A stretch of DNA of 64,000 nt from Myxocyprinus asiaticus (GCF_019703515.2 NC_059347.1:17444001-17508000); one strand, 5' to 3'. Shown: positions 1 to 11,727, numbered from the stretch's first letter. Made by a program: numbers and translations. The notes: a model not told the origin generated them from the sequence alone.

Positions 1-2690
1 CTCAGTGAAATCTGCTGGTGATGAAATGTTTACCTTGGCCATTGATATTAATAATGCTTTTAAAGAATTCTATCTTGATCTCTATAGTTCCACGTCTTCA
101 TCTACTGATGAAGATATTAGAAACTTTTTGGAACCATTAGAACTCCCTAAACTGACGACTGAGCAAAATGAAAAGATGAGCTTGATGAGGTAATTAAGGC
201 CTTGCCAACAAGCAAGGCTCCAGGGCCAGATGGCTTTGCCACTGAATTTTTTAGATCTTATGCTACAGAACTGGCTCCACATTTATTAGAAGATTATACG
301 GAATCATTAAAGAATGGAAAGCTCCCACCAACCATGACACAAGCCCAGATCAGTCTGATTCTTAAAAAGGACAAAGATCCAAGAGAGTGTAAGAGTTACC
401 GTCCAATTTCCCTGATCCAGCTAGACGTAAAAATATTGTCAAAAATTTTGGCTAACCGATTAAGTAGTTATGACATCTCTTATAAATATAGATCAGGTGG
501 GGTTTGTTCGGGGATGCAGCTCTTCTGATAACATTAGGTGTTTCATCATTATCATGTGGTCAGTGGCGAATGATCAGACTCCAGTCGCTGCCATCTCACT
601 TGATGCCGACAAGGCGTTTGATATGGTAGAATGGGATTATCTTTTTAAGATTTTGGAAATATACGGGTTTGGGAATACTTTTATTGGATGGATTAAGTTA
701 CTTTATAGACACCCAGTAGCGGTGGTACAAACAAATGGATTAATTTCAGATTAGTTTACTCTGGATAGGGGCACCTGGCAGGGTTGCCCTCTTTCCCCAT
801 TATTGTTCTGTCTTGCCCTGGAACCATTAGCAGCCGCGATAAGAAAGGAAGATGATTTTCCAGGGGTGGTGGCGGGAGGTGTGGCGCATAAGCTTTTGCT
901 TTACACAGATGATATTTTATTATTCGTCTCCGACCCCACTGCCTTGCCTCCACAGAATTATTAATTCCTTTTCTAAATTCTCAGGATACAGAGTTAATTG
1001 GTGTAAATCCGAAGCTTTGGCTCTGACAGCATACTGCCCAGCAACGGCTTTTCAGCCAGGCGTCTTCCAGTGGCCTGAACATGGCAATAAGTATTTGGGC
1101 ATTTTATTCCCAGCAAATTTGTGTTATTTAGTTAGAGTTAATATTGACTCCTTAATAAAAAGATTTTCTAGTGATGTGGGCAGTTGGACTTCATTACATT
1201 TATCTATGATTGGGAAGGTTAATGTTATTAAAATGAATTGTATTCCAAAATTCAAGTACCCCTCTCTTATTTCAAGCAATTTGATAGCATAGCGAAGTCC
1301 TTCATTTGGAATGATAAACGTCCCAGATTACATTTCCATAAGTTACATAGTCTGATTGACAAAGGTGGGCTAGGCCTACCCAAGATTTTGTTTTATTATT
1401 ATGCATTTGGTCTCAGACATCTGGCTCATTGTTCGCTTCCACCTGAGAAAGCCCCTCCCTGGTTTTGTATTGAACAGGAATTTTTTGCCCCTATTTTGCC
1501 ATTGCAAAGCCTTTCTATCAAACTAATCGGAGAAGTTCGGTTACACCCCGTTATCTCGCATTTGCACTCGGTATGGACAAAAGTGTCCAGAGTGTTTAAT
1601 TCGGATATTTATTTAAATGTTGCCTCGAGCAGATGGCTGAACACAAAATGATGGATTAATAAGTCCCCTTTCTGCTGGTCAGAGTGGATTGTGAGGGAGG
1701 TTAATACGCTCGGTGACCTATATGAGAGTGGAGTGTTGAGATCCTTTGAAAATTTGGTTCAACATTTTGGGATTCCCATGTCTCAATTCTTTAGATATTT
1801 ACAGCTGCGCCACCTACTCTGTACTATTTTTGGGAGTAGCATACACCCCCCTAAAGCAGCAGATACTCTGGGAGTGGTGATTACTGCTTTTGGAAAAGGG
1901 GCATCATGAGGCAACAGTGTATTACTCCCTGCTAATTCAGGGAGATGGAGCTTTAACTTCTATCAAAAGATTATGGGAAAAGATTTAAACTTGGTATTGG
2001 AGGAGGGAGTGTGGGCTAGGATTATAAAAAAATGTCAACACGGCCCATGTTTTCTGGTGGTGTGTTGAGATCCTGGAATTTTGGTTGAAGGTTCAGAGTT
2101 TTGTGTGTGATGTGTTGGGCACTCGGGTTTCGTTTTGCCCCAGACTCTGTGTTTTGGGCGATGGGGCGGTCATTGATATAGGGGATAAACACATAAAAAA
2201 CTGGGTCCTGACCAGTGTTATGACAGGCAGACAGATTGTTTTAAGGTGATGAAAGCTGGCTGGAGTGCCCTCATTTCGGGAGTGGTGTGCGGAGATGGTG
2301 AAGGTGGCAGCTTTCGAGGAGGTGTCGTGTAGAAGGCTGGGGATCTGGGATTCATTTGTTGGGAAATGGGGCAGTTGTGGTGTAATAAGCCATTTTTGTG
2401 GGACTCTCGGGGAGGGGCTATGGAGAGAGAGGCGTAGTTTTAGATGTGTATGATTATTATTATATATATATATATATATATAATTTATTTATTTATTTAT
2501 TTATTTTTCTTTTTGTGCGTGTACTTATGTGTGACCACGGGGATGTTCGTTGGGGGTCGGGATGGGGTTGTTGATTGGGGAGGGGTAGTAGTGGGAGTTA
2601 AATGTTGATTCATTGTATATATGTTTTGTTTTTCTTGGTCAACTTTATGAATCAATAAAAATGTTAATCGGAAAAAAACAAATCATACGG
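1..2690 (+). mobile_element. Decayed L1/Tx1-type LINE, 3' part
   Basis: Remnant of a non-LTR retrotransposon whose 5' part lies outside the window. Reverse transcriptase motifs appear in order in several broken frames: GPDGFATEFF near 220, SYRPISLIQLD near 395, the motif A core DADKAFDMVEWDYLF near 600, the motif B core [10 protein letters not shown] near 780, YTDDILL near 905 (T where this class normally has A), and KYLGI near 1090. Frames switch at about 195, 500, 760 and 1270 with several stops, so no product is expected. The 3' end is an A-rich AATAAAAATGTTAATC stretch near 2655-2680, preceded by a TA microsatellite (about 2459-2481). The motif order and spacing fit the L1/Tx1 group; the exact family is not recognised. 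Confidence 0.85.
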
Positions 2691-3704
2691 TGGCTTCAAA
2701 ATTCATGTTTGAGGTATAAAAGTGTGTAATATATGTTGTAGAACAAAACGTCCATGTGAAGTAATGTTTACCACAGATCTTATTCTACTCATAAGTTGAC
2801 AGGGGTGGATCATCCAATGGGTTTTATGGGCGTGTGCCCAGGGGGCCAGGCCATTAGGGGGACCATGCGAGACGGTACACAAGAGTGAAATGCATCCATA
2901 TAGCGCATGGTTATTGGGTAAGAACGTTCCGCACCCAAATCCCCCCCCCCAACGACTGGCTGGGCCCTGCAAAACATGTAAGCCCGAGTGTCTAGAGTAC
3001 TTTAATCCGACACTGTAAATAAAATAAAAAAACATTATAAAACTCCATAGGAAAATCCTGAGGGAACCCATGGCGAATTAGACTTCGGGGTTCGCCTACA
3101 AATTGACGTCACAGCTGAACAGCTCTATTAACCTAGCTAGCACTTGTAACTTAATGGTCCACCTTAAAGCAAGATAACACAAATTGGGCTATTTAAAAAT
3201 GACAAAAAGTATTTGAATATCAGATAAAAAGACAAAGGTACAACTAGGCTGGTAAATTGGTCTGTTATGGACTGCAGTCCGTTCTGACGAGTGCTTTCAA
3301 TTCTCACCACATTTTTTAGTGTAAAAGTCCACTCTCATCATGTCTATTCAGCAAGCGCTCTTTTTCCAGCCCGGAACCTCTGTCACGTCCGTGTGTGATT
3401 TTGAATTTTCCACTTTTACCACGGAGACCCTCTCATACCTGTTCAGCGAGCGCTGTTTTGAACTGCTGCTGGACCGGAACCTCTGCCACATTCACGTGTA
3501 TTTTGAATTCACCGCTGTAATGCCAGCTCATGCATTAGGCAGCTCTGTGATTGGATGGAAGCGTTCCTTCTCATGAATAATGTCGAGAAACTCTCAGGAT
3601 CTGTTGCTTCAACTTTCGCTTTTTAAACTGGAAAATGAAACACTCAAAAAAGTGAAAAATTAACCACTTTCCGCTTGTTTATAAACATGAGTGCTATCAT
3701 TATT
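2691..3704. other. Intergenic DNA, no gene recognised
   Basis: No recognisable coding sequence. The stretch 3340-3576 is open for 78 codons but contains an imperfect internal repeat (about 3349-3410 and 3442-3510, sharing GGAACCTCTG and TTTTGAATT) and resembles no protein I know. It reads better as repeat-derived DNA. Confidence 0.5.
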
Positions 3705-4090
3705 TTTAATGATGTGCAACCTGTACCTAGGTTTCATGACACTTTAAGCTCAATCGACAGCAATTGTGGCATAATGTTGATTAACACAAAATAAAATTCA
3801 ACTTGTTCCTCCTTTTCTTTAAAAAAAGCACAAATCTGTGTTACAGTGAGGCACCTATAATGGAAGTGAATGGGGACAATTTTTAAATGTTAAAATACTC
3901 ACTGTTTCAAAAGTATAGCCACTAGACATAAAGTATATGTGTGTAAACATGATTTTAGTGTGATAAAATCACTTACAAACCTTTTCTGTGTAAAGTTATA
4001 GCCAATTTTACAACTTCATACCACAACGATGTAATGTCAACAAACTTCATGGTTACTTGCGTAACCTCCGTTCCCTGATGGAGGGAACAA

Positions 4091-4265
4091 GACGTTGTGT
4101 CAATGTAGTGACACTAGGGGTCACTCTTGGGAGCCCGAGACACCTCTGGTCTTTGATAAAAGGCCAATGAAAATTGGCGAGTGGTATTTGCATGCCACTC
4201 CCCCAGACATACGGGTATAAAAGGAGCTGGTATGCAACCACTCATTCAGGTTTTATGCTGAGGAG
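4091..4265 (+). repeat. DIRS inverted terminal repeat (3' terminus of the element)
   Basis: Near-perfect inverted match to 10122-10288, including GTGACACTAGGGGTCACTC, a TTTGCATGCCACTCCCCC block and AAAAGGAGCTGGTATGCAA. A short insertion near 4152-4164 is absent from the partner. The outer 40 bp (4051-4090) are specific to this end. Confidence 0.9.
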
Positions 4266-4324
4266 CCGAGACAAGGTCCGGCCATTTCAGCGGGTAGTTC
4301 AGCGTTGTGGCAGGAGGGACACAA

Positions 4325-4432
4325 TGTCTCGTTCCCTCCATCAGGGAATGGAGGTTACGCAAGTAACCATGACGTTCCCTATCTGTCACTCACTCAACGT
4401 TGTGTCGATGTAGTGACACTAGGGGTCCCTAT
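4325..4432 (+). repeat. DIRS internal complementary region (circle-junction copy)
   Basis: The first part (about 4325-4368) is the reverse complement of the outermost left terminus (4051-4095), including CCTCCATCAGGGAA and GGTTACGCAAGTAACC. The second part (about 4371-4432) copies, as a reverse complement, the outermost right terminus (10311-10255), including TTCCCTATCTGTCACTCACT and GTGACACTAGGGGTC. The two outer ends are therefore fused head to tail, which is the structure that lets DIRS elements restore their ends through a circular intermediate. Confidence 0.88.
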
Positions 4433-5180
4433 AGGAAACACCACAACTGGCTGAACTGTGTTACGTGAACTGGCGGTGTGTGACGGGCAGACCACTGTGT
4501 GCCTCGTAGCCAGCACGCCAGGCCAACACGTAACCTCACCCAACATAGCTATAAGTGTCGAACGGCCCTTTGGGGACAAGTCGACTACCCATAGGTAGAG
4601 ACATGCTAACCCAGTCGTGGCCTCTTTTCCCCTTCTTTTTTTCCACTCCCTAAAAAGAAGGGGGAATTATCCAACTGGGCCGCCAGGTCTAGTCGGGGAG
4701 TGTCCCTCCCAATGGGAGGACACCGCGGAGACCACACCTTGCCCAAAGAGGGGGGGGATATTTAAGTGGAAAAAATACGTCACATGACCTTGACGACCAA
4801 GTGGAGAGTCTCAAGGTAGATCCTTTCCAACGGGGGAGGAGTTAGTACAAACATGAAGACTGGGGCAGAGGGGCTTTGCCCAAGGAAGACGCAGTTTGCC
4901 AACAAGGAAACGAATTAGCGGAAGATATACATCGCATGGGGATTACCTTACAGGGAACCGCCACATGCTGAGCACCTACCCCAGAACAGTGCTCTTAGTT
5001 AGCACGTGTACTGGGCCAGCAGCGAGTCTCTCTGAAAACTCGCCTGCCACAGGGCTCGAAGGAAGTCAACCAGGGAACATAGTTTGTGAACACTACTGGG
5101 AATTAATGGCGCACATCTTCAGCTCAAAAGAGGTGGAAGGCACTATGTGCAAGCTATACACCCGGCCGGTTATCCCGGGC
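4433..5180. other. DIRS 3' non-coding region
   Basis: Between the internal complementary region and the end of the recombinase frame. Reading frames on the + strand here (for example 4896-5297) match nothing known and partly overlap the recombinase on the other strand. No separate gene is supported. Confidence 0.5.
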
Positions 5181-6170
5181 TTATCCGCTTGTATTGCGTG
5201 CCACTACCTGGGACGAAACCGGTTCCACCTGGAGGTTGTAGAACCTTGCAAAGGTGTTGGGTGTTGCCCAGCCTGCTGCTCTGCAAATGTCTGTTAGAGA
5301 GGCACCCCTGGCCAGGGCCCAGGAGGCCCCTACACCCCTGGTAGAATGGGCTCGTAGCCCCACCGGGGGGGGCATGTCCTGGGCGTGATATGCCATAGCT
5401 TTGGCGTCAATGAGCCAGTGGGCGATCCTCTGCTTGGAGACAGCGCTTCCTTTTTGCTGTGCACCAAAGCAGACAAAGAGCTGCTCAGAGATTCTAAAGC
5501 TCTGCGTGCAATCCAAATAGATGCGTAAAGTGCGCACTGGACACAGCAACGATAGGGCTGGGTCTGCCTCCTCCTGGGGCAGCGCTCGAAGGTTTACCAC
5601 CTGATCCCTAAAAGGGGTCGTGGGAACCTTGGGCACATAGCCTGGTCGGGGTCTCAGGATCACATGAGAGTAGCCCTGACAGAGAACGCTTGCAGGTCAC
5701 CTACCCTCTTGATGGAAGTGAGCGCAGTCAGGCGGGCAGTCTTCAAGGAGAGTGTCTTAAGCTCAGCTGACTGCAAAGGCTCAAAGGGGGCTCTCTGTAG
5801 ACCCTGAAGAACTACAGAGAGGTCCCATGAGGGAACGAGGTGTGGTCTGGAGGGATTCAGCCTCCTGGTGCCTCTCCGGAACCTGATGATCAGGTTGTGC
5901 TTCCCTAAGGTCTTACTGTCGACTGCGTCGTGGTGTGCTGCTATGCCGGCAGCATACACCTTCAAGGTGGAAGGGGACAGCCGCCCTTCCAACCTCTCCT
6001 GCAGGAAGGAAAGCACTGATCCAACTGCGCATCTCTGGGTGTCTTCCCGTCGGGAAGAACCACATAGTGAACAGATGCCACTTAAAGGCATACAGGCACC
6101 TCGTAGAGGGGGCCCTAGCCTGAGTGATTGTGTCTACCACCGTGGGTGGTAGACCACTTAGGTCTTCCAC
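5181..6170 (-). pseudogene. DIRS tyrosine recombinase, frameshifted
   Basis: Codes for the integrase-like recombinase that would insert the circular DNA copy. The first frame (to 5660) has the N-terminal arm-like region (SPSTLKVYAAGIAAHH) and the catalytic-Arg box (LTSIKRVGDLQ). The second frame (5663-5181) has the box with HSTR (His-x-x-Arg), the GWATPNTFARFY segment and the nucleophilic Tyr. The two frames meet at about 5660-5690, where a short stretch seems lost and the frame shifts. The catalytic residues R, HxxR and Y are all still visible, so the damage is mainly this frameshift. It follows the RNase H region in the polymerase order usual for DIRS elements. Confidence 0.85.
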
Positions 6171-8412
6171 ATCCCGTCCAGGGGCCAGTCATGGAGATTC
6201 CAGAGGTCTGGTCGTGGGTGCCAGATATTGCCCCATCCCTGAGAAAGAAGGTCCTTCCTCAGGGGAATTTGCCAGGGGGAGGCTGTCACGAGGAGCGTGA
6301 GGTCCGAGAACCACGTCTGGGTGGGCCAGTAGGGTGCTACCAGGACGACCTGCTCCTCATCCTCCCTGACCTTGCACAGGGTCTTGCATATTTGCACAGT
6401 CCAGGGGGCCACCTGTGTGCCAGCGCGTCTATGCCAAGGGGGGCCTCGGTCAGGGCGTACCAGAGCGGGCAGTGGGAGGATTCTTAGGAGGCGAACAGGT
6501 CCACCTGTACCTGTCCGAATCGACTCCAAATCAGCTGGACCACCTGAGGGTGGAGTCTCCACTCTCCCCTGAGAGTAACCTACCGTGACAGCGCGTCCGC
6601 TGTAGTGTTGAGGTTGCCCGGGATGTGAGTGGCTCGCAGCGACTTGAAGTGCTGCTGACTCCAGAGGAGGAAACGGCGGGCGAGTTGTGACATACAACGA
6701 GAGCGCAGACTGCCTTGGCGGTTGACATATGCTACCATTGCCGTGTGGTCTGTCCGAACTAACACGTGCTTGCCCTGGATTAACAGCCGAAACCTCCGCA
6801 GTGCGAGCAGAATTGCCAACAACTCGAGGCAGTTGATGTGCCAATGCAGTTGCGGGCCCATCCACAAGCCAGTGGCTGCGTGCCTGTTGCAAACAGCGCC
6901 CCAGCCCATTTTGGAGGCATCTGTCGTGACCACGACGTGCCTGGAGACCAGTTCTAGGGGAACACCTGCCCGTAGAAATGAGAGGTCGGTCCAAGGGCTG
7001 AAAAGACAGTGTCCCATGGCGCCATGCCCATCTCGGGACTCGAGTCTGAAGCCAGTGCTGAAGCGGTCTCATATGCATCAACCTGAGCGGGGTGGCTACC
7101 GCTGAGGATGCCATATGCCCCAGGAGCCTCTGAAAAAGTTTCAGTGGAACCGCTGTTTTCTGTTTGAATGCCTTCAAACAGGCCAGCACCAACTGGGCAT
7201 GCTCGTTCGTGAGGCGCGCTGTCAAAGAGACTGAGTCCAACTCCAAACCGAGGAAAGAGATGCTCTGAACCAGGAGGAGCTTGCTCTTTTCCCAGTTGAC
7301 CTGAAGCCCTAGTCAGCTGAGGTGTGAGAGCACCAAGTCCCTGTGTGCGCACAACATGTCCCAAGAGTGAGCTAGGATTAGCCAGTCATCGAGATAGTTG
7401 AGAATGCAAATGCCTACTTCCCTTAACGGGGCAAGGGCTGCCTCTGCGACCTTTGTGAAGACGCGAGGAGACAGGGACAGGCCGAAAGGGAGGACCTTGT
7501 ACTGATACGCCTGACCCTCGAATGCAAACCGCAGGAAGGGTCTGTGTCGAGGTAGGATCGAGACGTGGAAGTACGCGTCCTTCAGGTCTACCGCCGCGAA
7601 CCAATCTTGATGCTGGACGCTCACCAGAATGCGTTTTTGCGTCAGTATCTTGAACGGGAGTCTGTGTAAAGCCCGGTTCAGTACTCGCAGGTCCAAGATT
7701 GGCCGCAACCCACCGCCTTTTTTTGGTACGATGAAGTAGGGGCTGTAAAACCCCTTCTTCATCTCGGCCGGAGGGACAGGTTCAGTCACGTCCTTCCGTA
7801 GGAGGGTAGCAATCTCCGCACGCAAGGTAGCAGTATTTTCATCATTCACCAAGGTGAACTGGATACCGCTGAACCTGGGCGGCATCTGGCGAACTGAATC
7901 ATGTAGCCGAGTCGGACGGTCCGGACCAGCCATCGTGACGGATTGGAAAGCGCAAGCCATGCATCCAAGTTCCGCGCAAGGGGGACCAAGGGGACAATGT
8001 CGTCGGATGTACCGGCAGGTGGGGCCTCGTGGCGGGGCAGAGCTCGAGGTGCCACACCACGTCGTGGCCGTGCTGAGTCTAGGGACATCGAAGCACTTAC
8101 CTGGCTTCTTGTGACCACCCCCGGAACAGCCTGGGACGGGGGAGGAAGAGGCCTGTCCTCGTAACCCGTGGAGACTGTCACATCGGGGGCGGCTGTGTGC
8201 CACAGCTGGGTGCTCAGGGGCGGGGAGACCACCGCTGGAGCGCCAATCCTGCAAGGAAAAACCTGTGGACAGTAGTCGTGATGACGACTGGGTATGTGAC
8301 CCAGGGAAGAAGGAAACCGCTCTTTTGCTGAACTGTTGGGTACCGCAGCCACTTGGGCATGTGGCGAAATCAAACAAAAAGGCAACAAACGATTCTCCAC
8401 CCGGCCCTTCAC
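6158..8412 (-). pseudogene. DIRS reverse transcriptase and RNase H, disrupted
   Basis: Reverse transcriptase lies in the frame 8377-7313: YFIVPKKGGGLRPILDLR, then AAVDLKDAYFHV (motif A), LPFGLSLSPRVF (motif B) and NYLDDWLIL (catalytic YLDD). The frame stops at TGA 7315-7313 and continues open in the same frame from 7310 (ELDSVSLTARLTN, LKLFQRLLGHM), so this is one nonsense change; an Arg CGA is a likely ancestor. A frameshift near 7020 moves the RNase H to the frame 7017-6580: VVTTDASKMGWG (first Asp), CLELLAI (Glu), RTDHTAMVAY (Asp) and the closing NTTADALSR. The protein would convert element RNA to DNA. One nonsense codon and one frameshift make this copy inactive. Confidence 0.88.
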
Positions 8413-8823
8413 CGGGGGATGGAGTGGTCTTCTTACCAGCTCCAGATGAGTGGGTTTCTTCGACCTGGGTCGCCCATCTCAGGGGCGCTTTGATGACCTC
8501 CGTGGGTTCTTAGCGGCCAACTGTGAGACGGGTGGCGTCTGCTTCCTGCGGTGGCTCCACGCCAGGGCCGGGCCGAAGGGGCGGGCTGTGGCGGAGCCGG
8601 TGCGGTCACCATAGGGGGACGCCCTTGGCGACGAGCAGACGGGGTGCGGGATCTTGAGCCACACCGGGGCAGGATAAGCCAGATAGCCTCCGTCTGCTGC
8701 TTCACCGTCAAGAATTGCTGGGCAAAGTCCTCGATGGTGTCGCCGAACAGGCCAAAGGTGGCGCTCCTGGACCACTAATGTGGCTATCATCCGCCCGAGA
8801 GACCGCGCCGTGACCTTCGTCCC

Positions 8824-9888
8824 TCAGAGAGCGAGGTCGGTCGCAGAGCGCAGTTCCTGCATCAGATCTGGGGCGGAACTACCCTTGTGCAGTTCTTTTA
8901 GCGCCTTGGCTTGGTGGACCTGCAGGAGAGCCATGGCGTGCAGGGCAGAGGCGGCTTGTCCAGCAGCGCTGTAGGCTTTAGCCGTCAGAGACGACGTGAA
9001 CCTACAGGGCTTGGATGGGAGCTTTGGGCGTCCACGCCAGGTGGCGGCGCTCTGCGGGCATAGGTGCACCGTGAGCGCCTTATCCACCGGAGGAATCGCC
9101 GTATAGCCCCTGGCCGCCCCGCCATCGAGGGTCGTGAGGGTGGGGGAACTGAGGAATCGGGGCCGGGCAGTAAAAGGTGCCCCCCACGATTTTGTCAGCT
9201 CCTCGTGCACTTCCTGGAAGAAAGGCACTGGAGCGGGGCGTGGCTGCTTTGAGCGGCGCCGCAAGCCCAGGAACCAATCATCGAGCCGCGAGGGTTCAGG
9301 GGAAAGCGGAGGGTTCCACTTTAGCCCGACGCTCGCGGCCGCCCGGGAAAGCATGTCCATCATCTCTGCATCAGCCTGTGACTGGGCAATCGTCCCCGAG
9401 GGGGGGAGCCCATCTGAGGCTTCTGCATCCGACTGGACAAGCCCGCCCTCCGATGCTGCGCTTGAGAGCTCATCATCTTCGTGGGCTCCGAACAAGAGGC
9501 CAGACTCGCCGTGAGACGAGCCGGCGGACTCATCCGGAAGCCCGACTGGGGCAGACGAGCTTGCTGGGGAATGGGAGGTCCGCGGGGGGATACCCGGCGG
9601 AGGCGATCCCGTTGGGGTCCCCAAATCGCCCCCAGTGCTGGCCACGCTGGCCTCATACCCGTAGGTAGAAGGACTGAGGTGGGGAGTCGCTGGGGTGGCT
9701 TGCTTTCTTACGAAAGCAACCCGCGACCGCAACGTTGCCATGGTCATGTTCTCGCAGTGAGAACATGAACCATCCATGAACGCTGCCTCCATGTGGGTCG
9801 CGCCCAGACACGCAAGACAGCGATCATGACCATCCGAAGTTGAGAGATAACGACCGCAACCAGGAATAACACACAATCGGAAAGGCAT
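8824..9888 (-). CDS. DIRS Gag-like protein
   Basis: Open frame of 354 residues in the first coding position of the DIRS element, inside the right terminal repeat and upstream of the reverse transcriptase. The N-terminus is Cys/His-rich (MPFRLCVIPGCGRYLS, DRCLACLGATH, CSHCENM), looking like a small zinc-binding module. A low-complexity middle rich in Ser, Pro, Gly and acidic residues follows. The C-terminal third (AKAYSAAGQAASALHAMALL) looks helical. Fish DIRS elements carry a Gag-like protein at this place; the role in packaging RNA is inferred from position. The first ATG after the terminal repeat is used as the start. Confidence 0.75.
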   Translation of the reverse strand: MPFRLCVIPGCGRYLSTSDGHDRCLACLGATHMEAAFMDGSCSHCENMTMATLRSRVAFVRKQATPATPHLSPSTYGYEASVASTGGDLGTPTGSPPPGIPPRTSHSPASSSAPVGLPDESAGSSHGESGLLFGAHEDDELSSAASEGGLVQSDAEASDGLPPSGTIAQSQADAEMMDMLSRAAASVGLKWNPPLSPEPSRLDDWFLGLRRRSKQPRPAPVPFFQEVHEELTKSWGAPFTARPRFLSSPTLTTLDGGAARGYTAIPPVDKALTVHLCPQSAATWRGRPKLPSKPCRFTSSLTAKAYSAAGQAASALHAMALLQVHQAKALKELHKGSSAPDLMQELRSATDLAL

Positions 9889-10121
9889 CTTTAAAAAGAC
9901 ACGTCTTTAAAAAGACGTTCCTTGTGTGCCGCTCTTTTAGAGAAATATACTCTTTTAGAGAATTAAACTCTTTCAGAAAATATACTCTCTTTTTTCTGCC
10001 GAAGTGCCCAGGGGCGTTCTCTGCAGTGCACCAGTGCAGAGGAGGGAGAAGCTGCTGAAATGCGCCGTCAGATCCAGCAGAGGTGAATGAACAGTAGAAA
10101 TTCAGCTCAATGAGCATGACC

Positions 10122-10288
10122 GTTCGGCTCCGAAGAGAAAATCTGAATGAGTGGTTGCATACCAGCTCCTTTTATCTCCATATGTCCGGGGGAGTGGCAT
10201 GCAAATGCCACTCACCAATTTTCACTGGACCAGAGGTGTCTCGGGCTCCCAAGAGTGACCCCTAGTGTCACTACATCGACACAACGTC
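10122..10288 (-). repeat. DIRS inverted terminal repeat (5' terminus of the element)
   Basis: Inverted partner of 4091-4265. The outer 23 bp (10289-10311) are specific to this end and are the piece copied into the internal complementary region. Transcription of the element on the - strand should start in or near this repeat, which is known for the family and not visible here. Confidence 0.88.
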
Positions 10289-10616
10289 GAGTGAGTGACA
10301 GATAGGGAACCATAAAACTCTAACACGACTGTAGAAATGACTATTTCAACAACTTTACAGCTCAAATAATACTCAAGTTTTAACAGAAGAATTAATATAT
10401 GTGCTTTTATAAAATTATAAGCTTCACATTTCTGTTTAAACCCTCCACAAATTGTCCCCATTCACTTCCATTGTTAGTGCCTCACTGTAACTCGATTTTT
10501 GCTTTTTTTAAAGAAAAGGAGGAATGAGTCGAAATTAATTTTTGGGGTAATCAGCATTATGCTACAAAAGCTGTCGATTGAGCTTAACTTGTACTGAACC
10601 CAAAACACTCCTTAAA

Positions 10617-11727
10617 CTGATTTTGAATTCTGAACTTTAGTTTAAAAGTGCCTTCATTTGTTCAGTCTGTAAGTGCCCAGTATGCACTTAATCCTTGTCT
10701 TTCATACAGAATGTTTCAGAGAAGCACTAGACATGTTGAGTTTAGATGATGAATAGATAGAATCCAGACTGACACAAACTGCTTAAATATGAATGATTAA
10801 ATGAATGAATCAGAGAATGGATTGAGAGAATGAATGATGAATGAATGCGGTAATAATTTAATTCAGTTTGCAGAGTACGTCTGTTGTGTTTGACACTGAA
10901 ATATGTGTGTCGGGGATCAGAGGCCAGAGCTGTCACAGGAAATGACTGATGGACAGCGTTGGTTGTTTCTGTCAATTAAAGACCCAAGTCACCCTGTGAC
11001 TGACAGCACAGGGTCTAGGGAGGTTTGGGGCTAATTGTGTTTGCGACCCAATCTTCTTATCATCAGTACACAGACACACACCAGAACGTTCTCTGAGGTT
11101 TAGCATTGGATGACCTTGTTTTGTTATGAATGCATGTCTTTTATTTATTTTGTTAATCTATTTTATTTGCCCTTTTTTTTAACTAGGCAAGTAACTTAAG
11201 AACAAGATTCCCACCCAAAATATTTAAGTATATTTTTTAGATTTACGCATTGCAAATTTATGACAAATTTCCATCAAACTGAATTCAGTAATCTTTGAAT
11301 AATGCATGTATTTTGAATTCAGAATTCAGAAGTATTTAATTAAACTAGTATGAATAAGTATGAATTTTAAAAACTTACAGTAGTAAACTAAATCCATATA
11401 TTTAAAAAAAAATACTATTTGATAAAGCTTGGCAAGAAAATATTGTCCTCTTTAAGGGGGAATGGGAACAATTAAAAATAATTACATATATATTAGAGGT
11501 AAACAAAAAGGTAAATAAAAAGAAATAAGCAGTACACAGTAAAAACAAAATGCAGCGCATTAATAAAAAAATATTAAATTTAAAATAATGAACAACGAAC
11601 ACACAACTTTAAAAAAACACTTTCTGTGACACATTCTAAAGCATTTACAAATGTTAGTATTTACATTTTTAAATGTAGTTTTATAAGTCAATAAAAACTG
11701 GTCCAGACAACATAACACAGCATAAAA
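10617..11727. other. AT-rich intergenic DNA
   Basis: No gene or clear repeat boundary seen. Contains short simple runs, including ATGAATGA-like repeats near 10790-10850, and poly-A or poly-T tracts. Confidence 0.5.

Larger units (their letters stand above)
4051..10311 (-). mobile_element. DIRS-type tyrosine-recombinase retrotransposon, full length
   Basis: About 6.26 kb, read on the - strand: Gag-like frame (9888-8824), reverse transcriptase with RNase H (8412-6158), then tyrosine recombinase (6170-5181). Inverted terminal repeats of roughly 175 bp match between 4091-4265 and 10122-10288. Next to the 4.1-kb terminus is an internal complementary region (4325-4432). Such elements replicate by reverse transcription and integrate as circles through a tyrosine recombinase, so they lack an integrase and long target duplications; here only a possible 2-bp AT is shared at the edges. 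Gag is open. The polymerase has one nonsense codon and a frameshift and the recombinase is frameshifted, so this copy cannot act alone. Confidence 0.92.
3705..10616. mobile_element. Palindromic TTAA-flanked element split by a DIRS insertion
   Basis: The two flanks of the DIRS element (about 3705-4050 and 10312-10616) are the two halves of one palindromic non-autonomous DNA element. Both halves carry, inverted to each other, a segment reading AAGCTCAATCGACAGC followed by GGCATAATG and a run of CCTCCTTTTCTTT. The same family is present uninterrupted at 20735-21374 and shows the order of the halves. The right end is followed by TTAA (10613-10616); the left end is less clear. No coding capacity. 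TTAA flanks suggest piggyBac-type mobilisation, which is inference. Confidence 0.7.

Noticed and set aside
4896..5297. 133-codon open frame on the + strand in the DIRS element
   Set aside because: Opposite to the recombinase and its 3' region, with no recognisable domain.
8479..8790. Additional - strand frames between DIRS Gag and RT
   Set aside because: No motif seen; may be the Gag-Pol linker but cannot be supported as a separate gene.
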